Below are positions 45,384 to 54,622 of a DNA stretch of 64,000 nucleotides, in pieces; position 1 is the first letter of the stretch; each line of letters starts with the position of its first letter. The notes beneath the pieces are model-generated. The model ran no database searches and was not told the origin of the DNA. It worked only from the letters and a program-made list of their open reading frames with translations. The DNA comes from Kordiimonas lipolytica (GTDB lineage: Bacteria > Pseudomonadota > Alphaproteobacteria > Sphingomonadales > Kordiimonadaceae). The DNA lies in the NCBI RefSeq assembly GCF_001550065.1, contig NZ_LRUB01000036.1:288501-352500 (forward strand), given 5' to 3'. The position numbers and the translations under genes were made by a program.

Positions 45384-47240
45384 ATGGCTAGAGAGGGCCT
45401 TAGATACCAGGTATTCAGCAGGCGCGCGCTTCTGCTTGCAGGGGCGCAGGGGCTGGTGCTGACCGCCCTTGGCGGCAGGCTTTACTATCTGTCCGTTGTG
45501 CAGGGCGAGAAATACAAGCTGCGCGCCGAGAAGAACAGGGTGGCGCTTCGCTTGATCGCACCGGAACGTGGCGAAATTTTTGATCGCAACCGCCGCAAGC
45601 TGGCCACCAACCGCCCGGACTTCCGCGTTTTCATGATCCCTGAGCAGGCCGATGAGATCGCCAGCACGCTTGAGAAAATCGGCCGTGTCGTAAAGCTGGA
45701 CGAACGCCGTATCGCGCGCCTTGAACGCCAGATAAAACGTCAGCGCAAATTCGTGCCCATCACCGTGGCCCAGGGTCTGGACTGGCGCACCTTCGCCCGC
45801 GTCAATGTGGCGGTACCTGACCTGCCCGGCGTGGTGACGGATGCGGGCCTGTCGCGTTTCTACCCCAGCGGCAATGAGATCGCGCATTTGATTGGCTATC
45901 TGGCCAGCCCCGGTGAAGAGGAAGTCACGGCGAACCCTCTCTATCAGCTACCTGGCTTCAAGGTAGGCAGGCAGGGGCTTGAGCGCCGCTATGAAAGCCG
46001 CCTGCGGGGGTCTGCAGGAACTCGCCGCGTTGAAGTGAATGCCGTGGGCCGTGAAATTCGGGAACTGCCCCCACGGCAGGAAGCGCAAGCGGGCAATGAC
46101 CTGCAACTGACACTTGATATTGACCTGCAGAAATTCGTTATGGAACAGTTGGGTGAGGAAGCAGCTGGCGCTGTTGTGATGAACGCCAAAACAGGGGAGA
46201 TCCTGTCGCTCGCGTCCACGCCGTCGTTTGACCCCAACGAGTTTACGCGCGGCATCAGCACCGAGAACTGGCAGGCTCTGTTGAAAGACCCAAGGAAGCC
46301 GCTCATCAACAAGGCTGTTTCCGGCCTTTACCCGCCGGGCTCAACGGTTAAGCCGATCATTGCGCTGGCAGCGCTTGAGCAAGGCGTGGTCAAGGAAGAT
46401 ACAGAACATTACTGCAACGGCAGACACCGTTTCGGCAACCGCACCTTCCGCTGCTGGAAGCGGGGAGGCCACGGCAAGCTGGACCTCAAGGGCGCTATTT
46501 CCAACAGCTGCGACGTCTATTTCTACAAGATTGCGGAAGAACTGAATATCGAAGCCATAGCCGATATGTTGCGTCGCTTTGGCCTGGGGCAACGGTTCGA
46601 CCTGGGTATAGACGGTGAAAAGGAAGGCCTGGTGCCGGACCCCGCCTGGAAACGCGCGGTGAGGAACGAGCCTTGGCACGGCGGTGAGACGCTGAATGTG
46701 TCTATCGGCCAGGGTGCCCTGCTGGCAACGCCGCTGCAGCTGGCGGTGATGACGGCGCGGCTCGCATCGGGCTACAAGTTGGAGCCGTCGCTCGTGAGCA
46801 AGGATCTGGAGACAGACGCGCCGGATACGTCGTTTGCGGCCATGGACGCCAACCCGCTTCATATGCGCATCGCCCGCCGCGGCATGGAGATGGTGATGGA
46901 AGTCGGCGGCACCGCGCACGATTACAGACGCTCGAAATCCGCCCCGACACAGGCAGGCAAAACCGGCACGGCACAGGTGCGCCGCATCAGTGAAAGCGAA
47001 CACCAGGAAGGCGTGCGCGATAATGATGAGCTGCCATGGGCCATGCGTGACCATGCGCTCTTTATCGGGTATTCGCCGGTTGACGACCCGCAAGTCGCCA
47101 TTGGCATGCTGGTGCAGCACGGTGGTGGTGGATCTTCTGTGGCGGCGCCCATAGCGCGCGCCGTCATGGACAAGGCGCTTGCGCTCATGAAACAGAAGTC
47201 GCCGGAAGAGCCGAATCTACCGGAAGAGGGAGAGGCCTGA
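45384..47240 (+). CDS. mrdA: Penicillin-binding protein 2 (elongasome transpeptidase)
   Basis: This 618-residue class B PBP has one N-terminal helix (about 14-35), a dimerisation domain and a transpeptidase domain. The active-site Ser is in PPGSTVKP near 319 (SxxK), SNS near 372 is the SxN motif, and GKTGTAQ near 526 is the KTG motif. It crosslinks peptidoglycan in side-wall growth together with RodA, whose gene overlaps its stop by one base. Confidence 0.96.
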   Translation: MAREGLRYQVFSRRALLLAGAQGLVLTALGGRLYYLSVVQGEKYKLRAEKNRVALRLIAPERGEIFDRNRRKLATNRPDFRVFMIPEQADEIASTLEKIGRVVKLDERRIARLERQIKRQRKFVPITVAQGLDWRTFARVNVAVPDLPGVVTDAGLSRFYPSGNEIAHLIGYLASPGEEEVTANPLYQLPGFKVGRQGLERRYESRLRGSAGTRRVEVNAVGREIRELPPRQEAQAGNDLQLTLDIDLQKFVMEQLGEEAAGAVVMNAKTGEILSLASTPSFDPNEFTRGISTENWQALLKDPRKPLINKAVSGLYPPGSTVKPIIALAALEQGVVKEDTEHYCNGRHRFGNRTFRCWKRGGHGKLDLKGAISNSCDVYFYKIAEELNIEAIADMLRRFGLGQRFDLGIDGEKEGLVPDPAWKRAVRNEPWHGGETLNVSIGQGALLATPLQLAVMTARLASGYKLEPSLVSKDLETDAPDTSFAAMDANPLHMRIARRGMEMVMEVGGTAHDYRRSKSAPTQAGKTGTAQVRRISESEHQEGVRDNDELPWAMRDHALFIGYSPVDDPQVAIGMLVQHGGGGSSVAAPIARAVMDKALALMKQKSPEEPNLPEEGEA

Positions 47241-48394
47241 TGGGTACTGCACGCATGTTTGGTCCTCGCCGGGTGGACAAGAACCCGCTGCAGAGGCTTC
47301 TCAGCCTGAACTGGGGCATGGTGTTGATCAATTGCATGATCGCCTGCATCGGTTTTGCCATGCTGTATTCTGTCGCGGGTGGCGACTGGGACCCATGGGC
47401 CTCGCGCCAGGCGGCCCGCTTTGCTGGCGCCCTTGTGCTGATGCTGATCATCGCGGTTATTGATATCCGGTACTGGATGGCCTTTGCCTATCCGGCCTGG
47501 GCCATCGGGCTCGGACTTCTCCTGGCGGTAGAAGTGATAGGCTCAACCGGAATGGGCGGCCAGCGCTGGCTGGACATTGGTTTTATGCGACTGCAGCCGT
47601 CGGAACTGATGAAAATCGCAGTCGTCATGGCGCTCGCCCGCTATTTCCACGGCCGGAACTATGACCAAAGCCGCAGCCTCAGGTCCTTGTTTGTGCCTGC
47701 GATGCTGATGCTGATCCCGGTGGCGCTGGTGTACCGCCAGCCAGACCTTGGTACAGCCCTGATGATTGTGATGGGCGGCATGGCCATCCTGTTTTTGGCG
47801 GGCCTGCCAGCCTGGCTGTTCATTGCGGCAGGCGTGGCGGTTTCAGCGGCCATACCGATCGTGTGGCAGTTCATGCGGGACTATCAGAAAGACCGGGTGC
47901 TGACCTTCCTGAATCCGGAAGCAGACCCACTGGGCGCGGGCTACCAGATTACCCAGTCGAAGATCGCGCTGGGCTCAGGCGGTATGACCGGCAAGGGCTT
48001 TCTTGAAGGCACGCAAAGCCAGCTCAACTTTCTGCCTGAAATGAAAACCGATTTCATCTTTACGGTGCTGGCAGAGGAATTCGGCCTTATTGGCGCGTCG
48101 ATCACCCTGGTGCTGTATGGCATCGTTCTGGGATACGGGCTGTTGATGGGGCTTGGGTGTCGCAGCCAGTTCGGGCGCCTTATGGCGGGCGGGCTGTCGA
48201 TCACGCTCTTTCTTTACGTGATGATCAATGTGGCCATGGTGATGGGCCTGATGCCGGTTGTGGGCGTGCCGCTGCCAATGATTTCCTATGGCGGGTCAGC
48301 CATGCTGACGTGGATGATCGCCTACGGGCTGATCCTTTCGGTTGCCATTCACCGCCATGTGACGCTTGCGCCGAAAGGCAGTGGTCTCGCCTGA
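47240..48394 (+). CDS. rodA: RodA, SEDS-family peptidoglycan glycosyltransferase
   Basis: This 384-residue membrane protein has about ten helices. SEDS-family motifs are LDIGFMRLQPSELMKIA near 112-128, QPDLGTALM near 168 and PMISYGGSAMLTWM near 345. It polymerises glycan strands as partner of PBP2. It is the last gene of the rod-shape operon. Confidence 0.97.
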   Translation: MGTARMFGPRRVDKNPLQRLLSLNWGMVLINCMIACIGFAMLYSVAGGDWDPWASRQAARFAGALVLMLIIAVIDIRYWMAFAYPAWAIGLGLLLAVEVIGSTGMGGQRWLDIGFMRLQPSELMKIAVVMALARYFHGRNYDQSRSLRSLFVPAMLMLIPVALVYRQPDLGTALMIVMGGMAILFLAGLPAWLFIAAGVAVSAAIPIVWQFMRDYQKDRVLTFLNPEADPLGAGYQITQSKIALGSGGMTGKGFLEGTQSQLNFLPEMKTDFIFTVLAEEFGLIGASITLVLYGIVLGYGLLMGLGCRSQFGRLMAGGLSITLFLYVMINVAMVMGLMPVVGVPLPMISYGGSAMLTWMIAYGLILSVAIHRHVTLAPKGSGLA

Positions 48395-48458
48395 CCCGTT
48401 TCTGGCTTGCCAGCCCCTGAAATCATTGTATCTTCCTAGCTATCTGGGAGGATACAAA

Positions 48459-49772
48459 ATGAAAAAAATCATCATGGGCACCGCGCTTGCGGCCTGTCTG
48501 AACGCCCCTGTTTTCGCAAGCGACCTGACCGATGCCATCGGCGCGGACTATGACTATCTGAAGGCGCTTTATACCCACCTTCACCTGAACCCTGAAATTT
48601 CGTTGCAGGAAGAAAAGACCGCGGCGCGCATTGCAGGCGAACTTCGCGCCGCCGGTTTCGATGTGACAGAAAATGTCGGCGGTTTTGGCGTAGTGGGGGT
48701 TATGAGGAACGGTGAAGGACCGACGCTGATGATCCGTGCGGACATGGATGCCCTGCCGGTTGCCGAACAAACCGGCCTGCCATACGCCAGTACCGTCACA
48801 ACGGTGGACGACAAGGGCAAGACCGTGCCTGTGATGCATGCGTGCGGCCATGATATACACATGACCAGCCTCATCGGCACCGCGCGACGCTTGGCGGCCA
48901 TGAAAGACCAATGGTCAGGGACGCTTGTGATGATCGGCCAGCCCGCGGAAGAGCGTGTGCTTGGGGCAGAAGCCATGATTGAAGAAGGCCTGTTCAGCAA
49001 GTTTCCGAAGCCGGACCATAATATCGCGCTTCATGTCAGCGCTGGGATGAAGGCGGGCGATGTTGGCATGGCGAAGGGCTATGCGCTCGCAAACGTGGAC
49101 ACGGTTGACCTGGCCATAAAGGGTGTTGGTGGCCACGGCGCCTATCCGCACACCACGAAGGACCCGGTGGTGTTGGCGGCGCAGATTGTGGTGGCGCTGC
49201 AGACACTGGTGTCACGCGAAACCTCGCCCCTTGATGCGGCTGTGGTGACCGTGGGGTCGATCCATGCTGGCACCAAACATAATATTATCTCCAACAGTGC
49301 GCATCTGCAGATGACCGTGCGGTCTTATAAGGATGATGTCAGGAAACGACTTCTGGACGGTATCCAGCGGATCGCCAACGCGCAGGCGCTGTCTGTGGGG
49401 CTGCCGGAAGACATGTGGCCAACCATGACCGTCAGCGAGAGCACGCCAGCGACTTATAACGACCCGGATATGACGGGTGCGGTTTTCGATACGCTCTCGG
49501 ATGCGCTGGGCGAAGACCGGGTGCATGTGCTGACGCCGGTGATGGGGGCAGAGGATTTCGCGCTCTATAGCCGCACGGAAGAAAAGATACCGAGTCTGAT
49601 TTTCTGGCTGGGCGGCGTGCCGGAGGCAGATTTTAAAGCAGCAGAAAAAGGTGAGAAAAAGCTGCCAAGCCTGCATTCGGCCTTTTTTGCTCCAGACGCC
49701 GAGCCCACCATCAAGGGCGGTGTGGAGGCCATGACCACAGCGGCGCTTTCGCTTCTGGGTAAAAAAGAGTAG
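48459..49772 (+). CDS. Exported M20 amidohydrolase (hippurate hydrolase-like)
   Basis: This 437-residue protein has a signal peptide (MKKIIMGTALAACLNAPVFA, cleavage near residue 20), so it acts in the periplasm. Metal-binding motifs are RADMDALPV near 93 and HACGHDIHMTSL near 127; EERVLGAEAM near 173 and GAEDFALYS near 363 are also typical of the M20D group. It would release an acyl or amide group from a small N-acyl amino acid. GGGAGG precedes the ATG. Confidence 0.88.
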   Translation: MKKIIMGTALAACLNAPVFASDLTDAIGADYDYLKALYTHLHLNPEISLQEEKTAARIAGELRAAGFDVTENVGGFGVVGVMRNGEGPTLMIRADMDALPVAEQTGLPYASTVTTVDDKGKTVPVMHACGHDIHMTSLIGTARRLAAMKDQWSGTLVMIGQPAEERVLGAEAMIEEGLFSKFPKPDHNIALHVSAGMKAGDVGMAKGYALANVDTVDLAIKGVGGHGAYPHTTKDPVVLAAQIVVALQTLVSRETSPLDAAVVTVGSIHAGTKHNIISNSAHLQMTVRSYKDDVRKRLLDGIQRIANAQALSVGLPEDMWPTMTVSESTPATYNDPDMTGAVFDTLSDALGEDRVHVLTPVMGAEDFALYSRTEEKIPSLIFWLGGVPEADFKAAEKGEKKLPSLHSAFFAPDAEPTIKGGVEAMTTAALSLLGKKE

Positions 49773-49862
49773 CTAATTGACAAACCTTAACGTCATGTCC
49801 GGGCTGGAAACCCGGCCCGGATATGGTTAAGATGTCAGGAAGACAAAAAACAGGGGAAAACA

Positions 49863-50339
49863 GTGGCCCATACACACCACGATCATAGCATTTGCATCGA
49901 CGATGCCCTCGCAGAGGCTGAGCGCGTCTGCGCAGAGCATGGCTCGCGTTTCACCGATCTGCGCCGCCGCATCCTGAAGATGATCTGGCAGGGCCATAAG
50001 GCCGTGAAAGCCTATGATCTTCTGGACCAACTGGCGACTGAAGGGGGCTCTGCGAAGCCACCGACCGTGTACCGCGCGCTTGATTTCCTGATGGAAGAGG
50101 GCCTGGTGCACAAGATCGAATCGCTGAACGCCTATATCGGATGCCCGCATCCGGGAGATGACCATGTCAGCCAGTTCCTGATTTGCGACAAGTGCGAAAA
50201 TGTGCGTGAGGTCACGTCCGACGCGCTTGGTCAGGCCGTGACAGGTGCTGCCAAGGACGCAGGCTTCAAAATCAGCAGGCAAACCCTTGAACTGCACGGC
50301 GTTTGCGCCGATTGCCAGAAGGACGCCCGCGCGGCCTGA
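49863..50339 (+). CDS. zur: Zur/Fur-family metal-responsive repressor
   Basis: This 158-residue protein starts at GTG with AGGGG upstream. It has a His-rich N-terminus (HTHHDHSIC), a winged helix with PPTVYRALDFLMEEGLVHK near 74-92, and two CxxC pairs (CDKC near 112 and CADC near 151) for structural zinc. Absence of the typical Fur ligand pattern and the split His-rich start favour Zur, a zinc sensor that represses uptake genes. Confidence 0.85.
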   Translation: MAHTHHDHSICIDDALAEAERVCAEHGSRFTDLRRRILKMIWQGHKAVKAYDLLDQLATEGGSAKPPTVYRALDFLMEEGLVHKIESLNAYIGCPHPGDDHVSQFLICDKCENVREVTSDALGQAVTGAAKDAGFKISRQTLELHGVCADCQKDARAA

Positions 50340-50433
50340 AGCCTTTTCAGTTTTCCTAATCTATCCAGGCATCTATCCCGGCGGCAGATTTCGCTAGAGT
50401 TTTTAGCGGTCTGCCGGTAAAGCCCATTGTCTT

Positions 50434-52617
50434 ATGGCAGAACTTCTCGACATCAACACGACCGCAAAAGAATTTCTGGCGCTTGCTGCTCACCAGCTGG
50501 CGACGGGGGAATTCGCGCAGGCGGAAACAACGGCGCGCGCGGTCTTGAAAATCACGCCCAAGTCGGCTGCGGGCTGGCATATGCTGGGCGATGTTCTGTC
50601 GGTACTGCCCGGAAGGCGCGGGGAGGCCTCGGAAGCTTACGATAAGGCGCAGGCGTTTGACCCTGAGGATCAACAGGCTGCGGATGCGCAGACCAGCCTG
50701 GGCGAACGCGCGACTGTGGCGCCCAACAAAACCCGTCGCGAACGCAACCTGTCCCTGCCGCACATGGCGCCCGCAGACGGCAAGGAGCGGCTGATCAGTG
50801 AAGCCCGCGCCGCAGAGGCCCGGGAAGACTGGGCGACTGCCAAGGAAGCCTGGGAAACCATGCTTCAGATCGACCCGTCGGATACCTGGGCCTGGTCCCA
50901 GTATGGGCATCTCCTGAGCGTGAACCTGCACCAGTATGCGGAAGCCGAAACAGCCTTCCGCCGTGCAATTGAAGAAGACCCGACAGATGATTGGGCCTGG
51001 GGCAAGCTTGGTATCATGCTGGCGGATTTCATGGGCCGGGTGAAAGAGGGGCAGAGCATGCTCCGGCGCGCGATCGCGCTTGATCCGGGCGAATGCTATT
51101 ATCGCGGTTGGCTTGGCTGGTCGCTGTACCGGCAGAGCGAAGACCTCAAAGGTGCGGAAGCGGAGCTTGCTGCCGCAGTGAAGCTGTGGCCTGACTATCA
51201 GTGGGCTCATTTCCACCTTGGCTTTGTGCGCATGGAAATGGGAGACCGTCCTAAGAAAGCAGAGGAAGCCTTGTTGCGGGCCGAAGCGCTTGAGCCGCAG
51301 GACGTGCCTACGCTTTATGCGCTGGCCACGCTTTACGAGGAACAGATGAACCGGCCACGCAAAGCCCTGCGCGCCTACCAGAAGCTGGTGGATCTGGTGC
51401 CGGATGACCCCGTCGTCTACCGCCAGCTGGGGATGCTGTATCAGGCGGCACTTGGGGACCCCAAGCGGGCGGTTGAGGTGTATCAGAAAGCGCTTGAGAT
51501 CGACCCGCAGGACTTCGATGTGCTGGCCCGCCTTGGGTGGCTGCATTGGGAAGTTCTCGACAAGGTCGAGGAAGGCATTGGTTTTCTTGCCAAAGCGGCA
51601 GAGATCGCCCACGACAGCCCGTGGGTGGCAACCCATATGGGCCAGGCGCTTTACCACGGCGCCGGAAAAATGGATGAGGCCGAGGCCTGGTTCAAGAAGG
51701 CCATCGAGCTGGACCCGGATTATGACTGGGCCCACGCCATGCTGGGCGCCCTGAATTTCGAGCATAAGGAAGACGCGGAAGCGGCGGAATATCATTTCCG
51801 GCAGGCTATTCGCATCAGCCCCGATTACGGTTTCGCCTGGGCGCGGCTTGGCCGCCTGCTTCTGATGACCGAATCGGATGTGGGTGAGACCTGGCAGGCC
51901 CTTTCGCGCGCGCTGGAGCTTTCACCTGGCAGCATCGATGTGCTGACGGATATCGTGTGGATGGGGATTTTCCGCCTGTACCGACCGGATCTGGTGGCTG
52001 TGCATGCGAAACGCCTGGTGGAGCGCGACCCGGACAGTGCCTATTGCCGTGTGCTTTATGGCCAGGTGCTCCGCTATATGTCCGATGACCCGTCAGCCGC
52101 GCTTGTGGAGCTGCAAAAGGCTGTGGAGCTCGCGCCGGACGACCACTATGCCTGGCACACTTTGGGCGAAGTGCTTCTGTATGACCTGGGTGACCTTGAG
52201 GCCGCTGAAGAGGCGCTTCTGCAGGCATCCACCAAGGAAAGCGAGTGCACAACGACCGACTGTGATATCGGGCTGGTGCGCTATGCCATCGGGCGCGAAG
52301 ACGCAGCCATTGCCCATTATGAACGGGCGCTGGAGCTTGATAGCGAAGACAGCCAAGCCTGGCGGGCCTATGGCTGCTTCCTTTTCTATAGTGCGGGTGA
52401 CACGACGCTTGCAGAAGAGGCGTTCGACCGTGCGATTGAGCTTGAGCCTGGCAATTTCGAACCCTGGGCCATGATGGCCGAATTCCTTAGTCGCCAGGGT
52501 GACCGGGAAGATGAGGTCGAGCAGGCCTATAAAAAAGCCACGGAGCTTGCGCCCCCTGACCTTGATATTGGCGAATGGGCCACACGCTTTCTCGAGCCCA
52601 AAGTGCTGGCGCGCTAA
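50434..52617 (+). CDS. Large TPR-repeat protein
   Basis: This 727-residue soluble protein is made almost wholly of tetratricopeptide repeats, about 16 copies. Many carry W-A-W or W-A-H before a Gly-x-Leu (WAWSQYGHLL, WAWGKLGIML, WAHAMLGALN), a Trp-rich variant reminiscent of Sel1/TPR hybrids. No signal peptide or catalytic domain. It is likely a protein-interaction scaffold; partners are unknown. It converges on the cation exporter gene with a 4-base gap. Confidence 0.88.
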   Translation: MAELLDINTTAKEFLALAAHQLATGEFAQAETTARAVLKITPKSAAGWHMLGDVLSVLPGRRGEASEAYDKAQAFDPEDQQAADAQTSLGERATVAPNKTRRERNLSLPHMAPADGKERLISEARAAEAREDWATAKEAWETMLQIDPSDTWAWSQYGHLLSVNLHQYAEAETAFRRAIEEDPTDDWAWGKLGIMLADFMGRVKEGQSMLRRAIALDPGECYYRGWLGWSLYRQSEDLKGAEAELAAAVKLWPDYQWAHFHLGFVRMEMGDRPKKAEEALLRAEALEPQDVPTLYALATLYEEQMNRPRKALRAYQKLVDLVPDDPVVYRQLGMLYQAALGDPKRAVEVYQKALEIDPQDFDVLARLGWLHWEVLDKVEEGIGFLAKAAEIAHDSPWVATHMGQALYHGAGKMDEAEAWFKKAIELDPDYDWAHAMLGALNFEHKEDAEAAEYHFRQAIRISPDYGFAWARLGRLLLMTESDVGETWQALSRALELSPGSIDVLTDIVWMGIFRLYRPDLVAVHAKRLVERDPDSAYCRVLYGQVLRYMSDDPSAALVELQKAVELAPDDHYAWHTLGEVLLYDLGDLEAAEEALLQASTKESECTTTDCDIGLVRYAIGREDAAIAHYERALELDSEDSQAWRAYGCFLFYSAGDTTLAEEAFDRAIELEPGNFEPWAMMAEFLSRQGDREDEVEQAYKKATELAPPDLDIGEWATRFLEPKVLAR

Positions 52618-52621
52618 GCAG

Positions 52622-53182
52622 TTAGCCAGAGAAGGCGATCGTTCCGATACCGATAAGCACAAACAGGCCGCAAGCAACCAGATGAATGGTCTTGAGCGGC
52701 ATGGCAGCCATTGCCTTCTTGCCCATAAGAACCACAGGCACGTTGGCGGCAAGCATGCCGATTGTGGTGCCCATGGTGACCAACAGGCCCGAAGCGTATT
52801 TTCCCGCCAATACAACAGTCGCAACCTGGGTTTTGTCGCCTATTTCGGCCAGGAAGAACAAGAGCAGCGTGGCTGTGAAGGCCCCCATGCCCTTGAACTG
52901 GGCCTCGTCGTCATCGGCCTTGTCGGGAATCAGCAGCCATAGCCCCAGCACGATGAAGGAAACACCGATGATCCAGCGGAGAGTATCTGCGGGCACTAGG
53001 TCCGCGAGCCAGGCCCCTAGAAGCACGGAAAGACCGTGATTGACCAGCGTGGCGATCAGGATGCCCATGATGATGGGCGTTGCCTTCCGGTAGCGCGCGG
53101 CCAGAACAAGGGACAGCAGCTGGGTCTTGTCACCGATTTCAGCAATCGCGACTGACAGGGTGGAAATGAAGAAGGCTTCCAT
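52622..53182 (-). CDS. GDT1/TMEM165-family cation (Mn/Ca) exporter
   Basis: This 186-residue membrane protein has six helices in two repeats, each with the family motif: AEIGDKTQLLSL near residue 14 and AEIGDKTQVATV near 110. The family moves manganese or calcium, probably in exchange for protons. The ATG at 53182 (MEAFFIST) fits family starts; an upstream ATG at 53212 has a better ribosome site but sits inside a palindrome. A short charged loop (DKADDDEAQ) separates the halves. Confidence 0.9.
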   Translation of the reverse strand: MEAFFISTLSVAIAEIGDKTQLLSLVLAARYRKATPIIMGILIATLVNHGLSVLLGAWLADLVPADTLRWIIGVSFIVLGLWLLIPDKADDDEAQFKGMGAFTATLLLFFLAEIGDKTQVATVVLAGKYASGLLVTMGTTIGMLAANVPVVLMGKKAMAAMPLKTIHLVACGLFVLIGIGTIAFSG

Positions 53183-53203
53183 GAAAGAATACTCGATACC
53201 AGG

Positions 53204-53222
53204 AGGGGCCATGATGGCCCCT
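53204..53222. repeat. Perfect 19-base palindrome between msrA and the exporter gene
   Basis: AGGGGCCAT and ATGGCCCCT flank one central base. It could be an operator or a transcript hairpin between the two minus-strand genes; no T-run follows. Confidence 0.6.
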
Positions 53223-53255
53223 CGTTTCCGTTATTTCAGCATGTGCTGCGGAGTG

Positions 53256-53726
53256 TTAGATGTGGCAGCTCGAAAGCCCGCGTTTGGCCAGATACTGCTG
53301 GTGATATTCTTCCGCTTCCCAGAAGGTGTCTGCCTTTTCAAGCGTGGTCACGACCGGGCGCTTGAAGCGGCCTGAAGCAATCAGCGCGGCTTTCTTTTCC
53401 TCGCCGACCTTTTTCTGGTCATCGTCATGATAGAAGATGGCAGAGCGGTACTGGGTGCCCACATCCGGGCCCTGACGGTTCAGCTCTGTTGGGTTGTGAT
53501 TGTCGAAAAACACATCCACCAGCGTGCCATAGTCGATCTTGGCCGGGTCGAATTCGACCTGGACCACTTCAGCGTGGCCTGTTCTGTCGGTGCAGACATC
53601 CTCATAGGATGGATTGTCTTTTGCGCCGCCCATATAGCCCACACGTGTGCCGGTTACGCCGTCCATTGTGCGGAAGATTTCTTCCACACCCCAGAAACAC
53701 CCACCACCAAAAGTCGCTTTTGCCAT
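53256..53726 (-). CDS. msrA: Peptide methionine sulfoxide reductase A
   Basis: This 156-residue enzyme repairs oxidised methionine. The catalytic Cys is in GGGCFWGVEEIF near residue 9; GYMGG near 30, GHAEVVQVEFDP near 52 and GTQYRSAIF near 90 are family blocks. A start at 53726 (MAKATF) gives the normal length; the frame continues upstream to 53804. Confidence 0.95.
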   Translation of the reverse strand: MAKATFGGGCFWGVEEIFRTMDGVTGTRVGYMGGAKDNPSYEDVCTDRTGHAEVVQVEFDPAKIDYGTLVDVFFDNHNPTELNRQGPDVGTQYRSAIFYHDDDQKKVGEEKKAALIASGRFKRPVVTTLEKADTFWEAEEYHQQYLAKRGLSSCHI

Positions 53727-53852
53727 TTTCTTGTCTCTTTTAATCAGTTCTAATGCGCATATGTGAGCGCGAGATGTTACAAGCGCAATATGGGATCGCC
53801 GCAAGCCACTGTCGAGAGGCTTTCCGGTAAAAAGAATGTGTAGGAGACGGCT

Positions 53853-54209
53853 TTGAAACGCAACCTCAGACTGGTGTCAGCAGCCCTTGTTTTCATGGCG
53901 GGCGGTGCAGTGCATGCGCAATCGACCGAAATTCCGCAGGAGCTTCTGGATCTTGATCGTCAGCGCTGCTTGTCTGAATGCGTGCCGGGTTTTGGCGAAG
54001 AAACCTGCAAGCCCTTGTGTGAATGCACAGTGACGGAATTCAAGAAACGGCTGGATTTTTCGCGCTATCTGGAGCTTTCGGCACAACTTTCGCGCAATGA
54101 ACTCAGCCCGGAAAACCGCACTTTTCTGGACACAGTTGCCCAATATTGTACGGCCGAGCTTGATAAATCAGGCGTGAAAGTCGGCAGCGGCGATGCGGCA
54201 GCGCAATAA
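53853..54209 (+). CDS. Small exported Cys-rich protein, unknown function
   Basis: This 118-residue protein starts at TTG behind TAGGAGA. A signal peptide ends at HAQ near residue 23. The mature part has cysteines in RCLSECVPGFGEETCKPLCEC (near 39-59) plus one near 98, enough for disulfides, then a helical tail. No family recognised. Confidence 0.78.
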   Translation: MKRNLRLVSAALVFMAGGAVHAQSTEIPQELLDLDRQRCLSECVPGFGEETCKPLCECTVTEFKKRLDFSRYLELSAQLSRNELSPENRTFLDTVAQYCTAELDKSGVKVGSGDAAAQ

Positions 54210-54220
54210 GCAGCAGGCTA

Positions 54221-54622
54221 TTATTCTGCGTTCCGAAGCGGGGTAGGGCGTCCATCTTTGTCGATAGCGACAAATATATAACGTCCTTCCGTCACCTGGT
54301 GGAGCGTGCGTTCCACGCCGCGTTCGGCATAAACGTCCAGCTTTACGGTCACGGATGTACGCCCGGTCTTTTCAATATCGGCATAGATGCTGATCACATC
54401 GCCAAGCTCAATCGGCTGGTGAAACTTCATGCCGTCGATCGCCACAGTCGCAACCGGTCCACCCGCGATCCGGCTGGCGGCATCTGCACCCGCGAGGTCC
54501 ATCTGGGAAAGCACCCAGCCACCAAAGATGTTGCCATTCACATTCAGGTCCGATGGCTGCGGGATGGTGCGGATGGCCGCGCGGCGGCGCTCTTCGTCCA
54601 GCGTTTTCACGGTCAAGGTCAT
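54221..54622 (-). CDS. Acyl-CoA thioesterase, YciA-like hotdog fold
   Basis: This 133-residue protein carries NVNGNIFGGWVLSQMDLAG near 27-45, the hotdog helix with the catalytic Asp, then DGMKFHQPIELGDVISIYA near 63. YciA-type enzymes cleave short and medium acyl-CoA. It overlaps the MscS gene end by 4 nt, the last gene of a four-gene minus-strand run. Confidence 0.9.
   Translation of the reverse strand: MTLTVKTLDEERRRAAIRTIPQPSDLNVNGNIFGGWVLSQMDLAGADAASRIAGGPVATVAIDGMKFHQPIELGDVISIYADIEKTGRTSVTVKLDVYAERGVERTLHQVTEGRYIFVAIDKDGRPTPLRNAE

Noticed and set aside
50356..51795. 479-codon open frame antisense to the TPR gene
   Set aside because: Composition is Arg/His/Phe-rich and lacks motifs; the TPR frame is clearly real.
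53183..53255. Manganese riboswitch (yybP-ykoY) ahead of the GDT1 exporter
   Set aside because: The space is only 73 bases and lacks the conserved loops; only a short palindrome is there.
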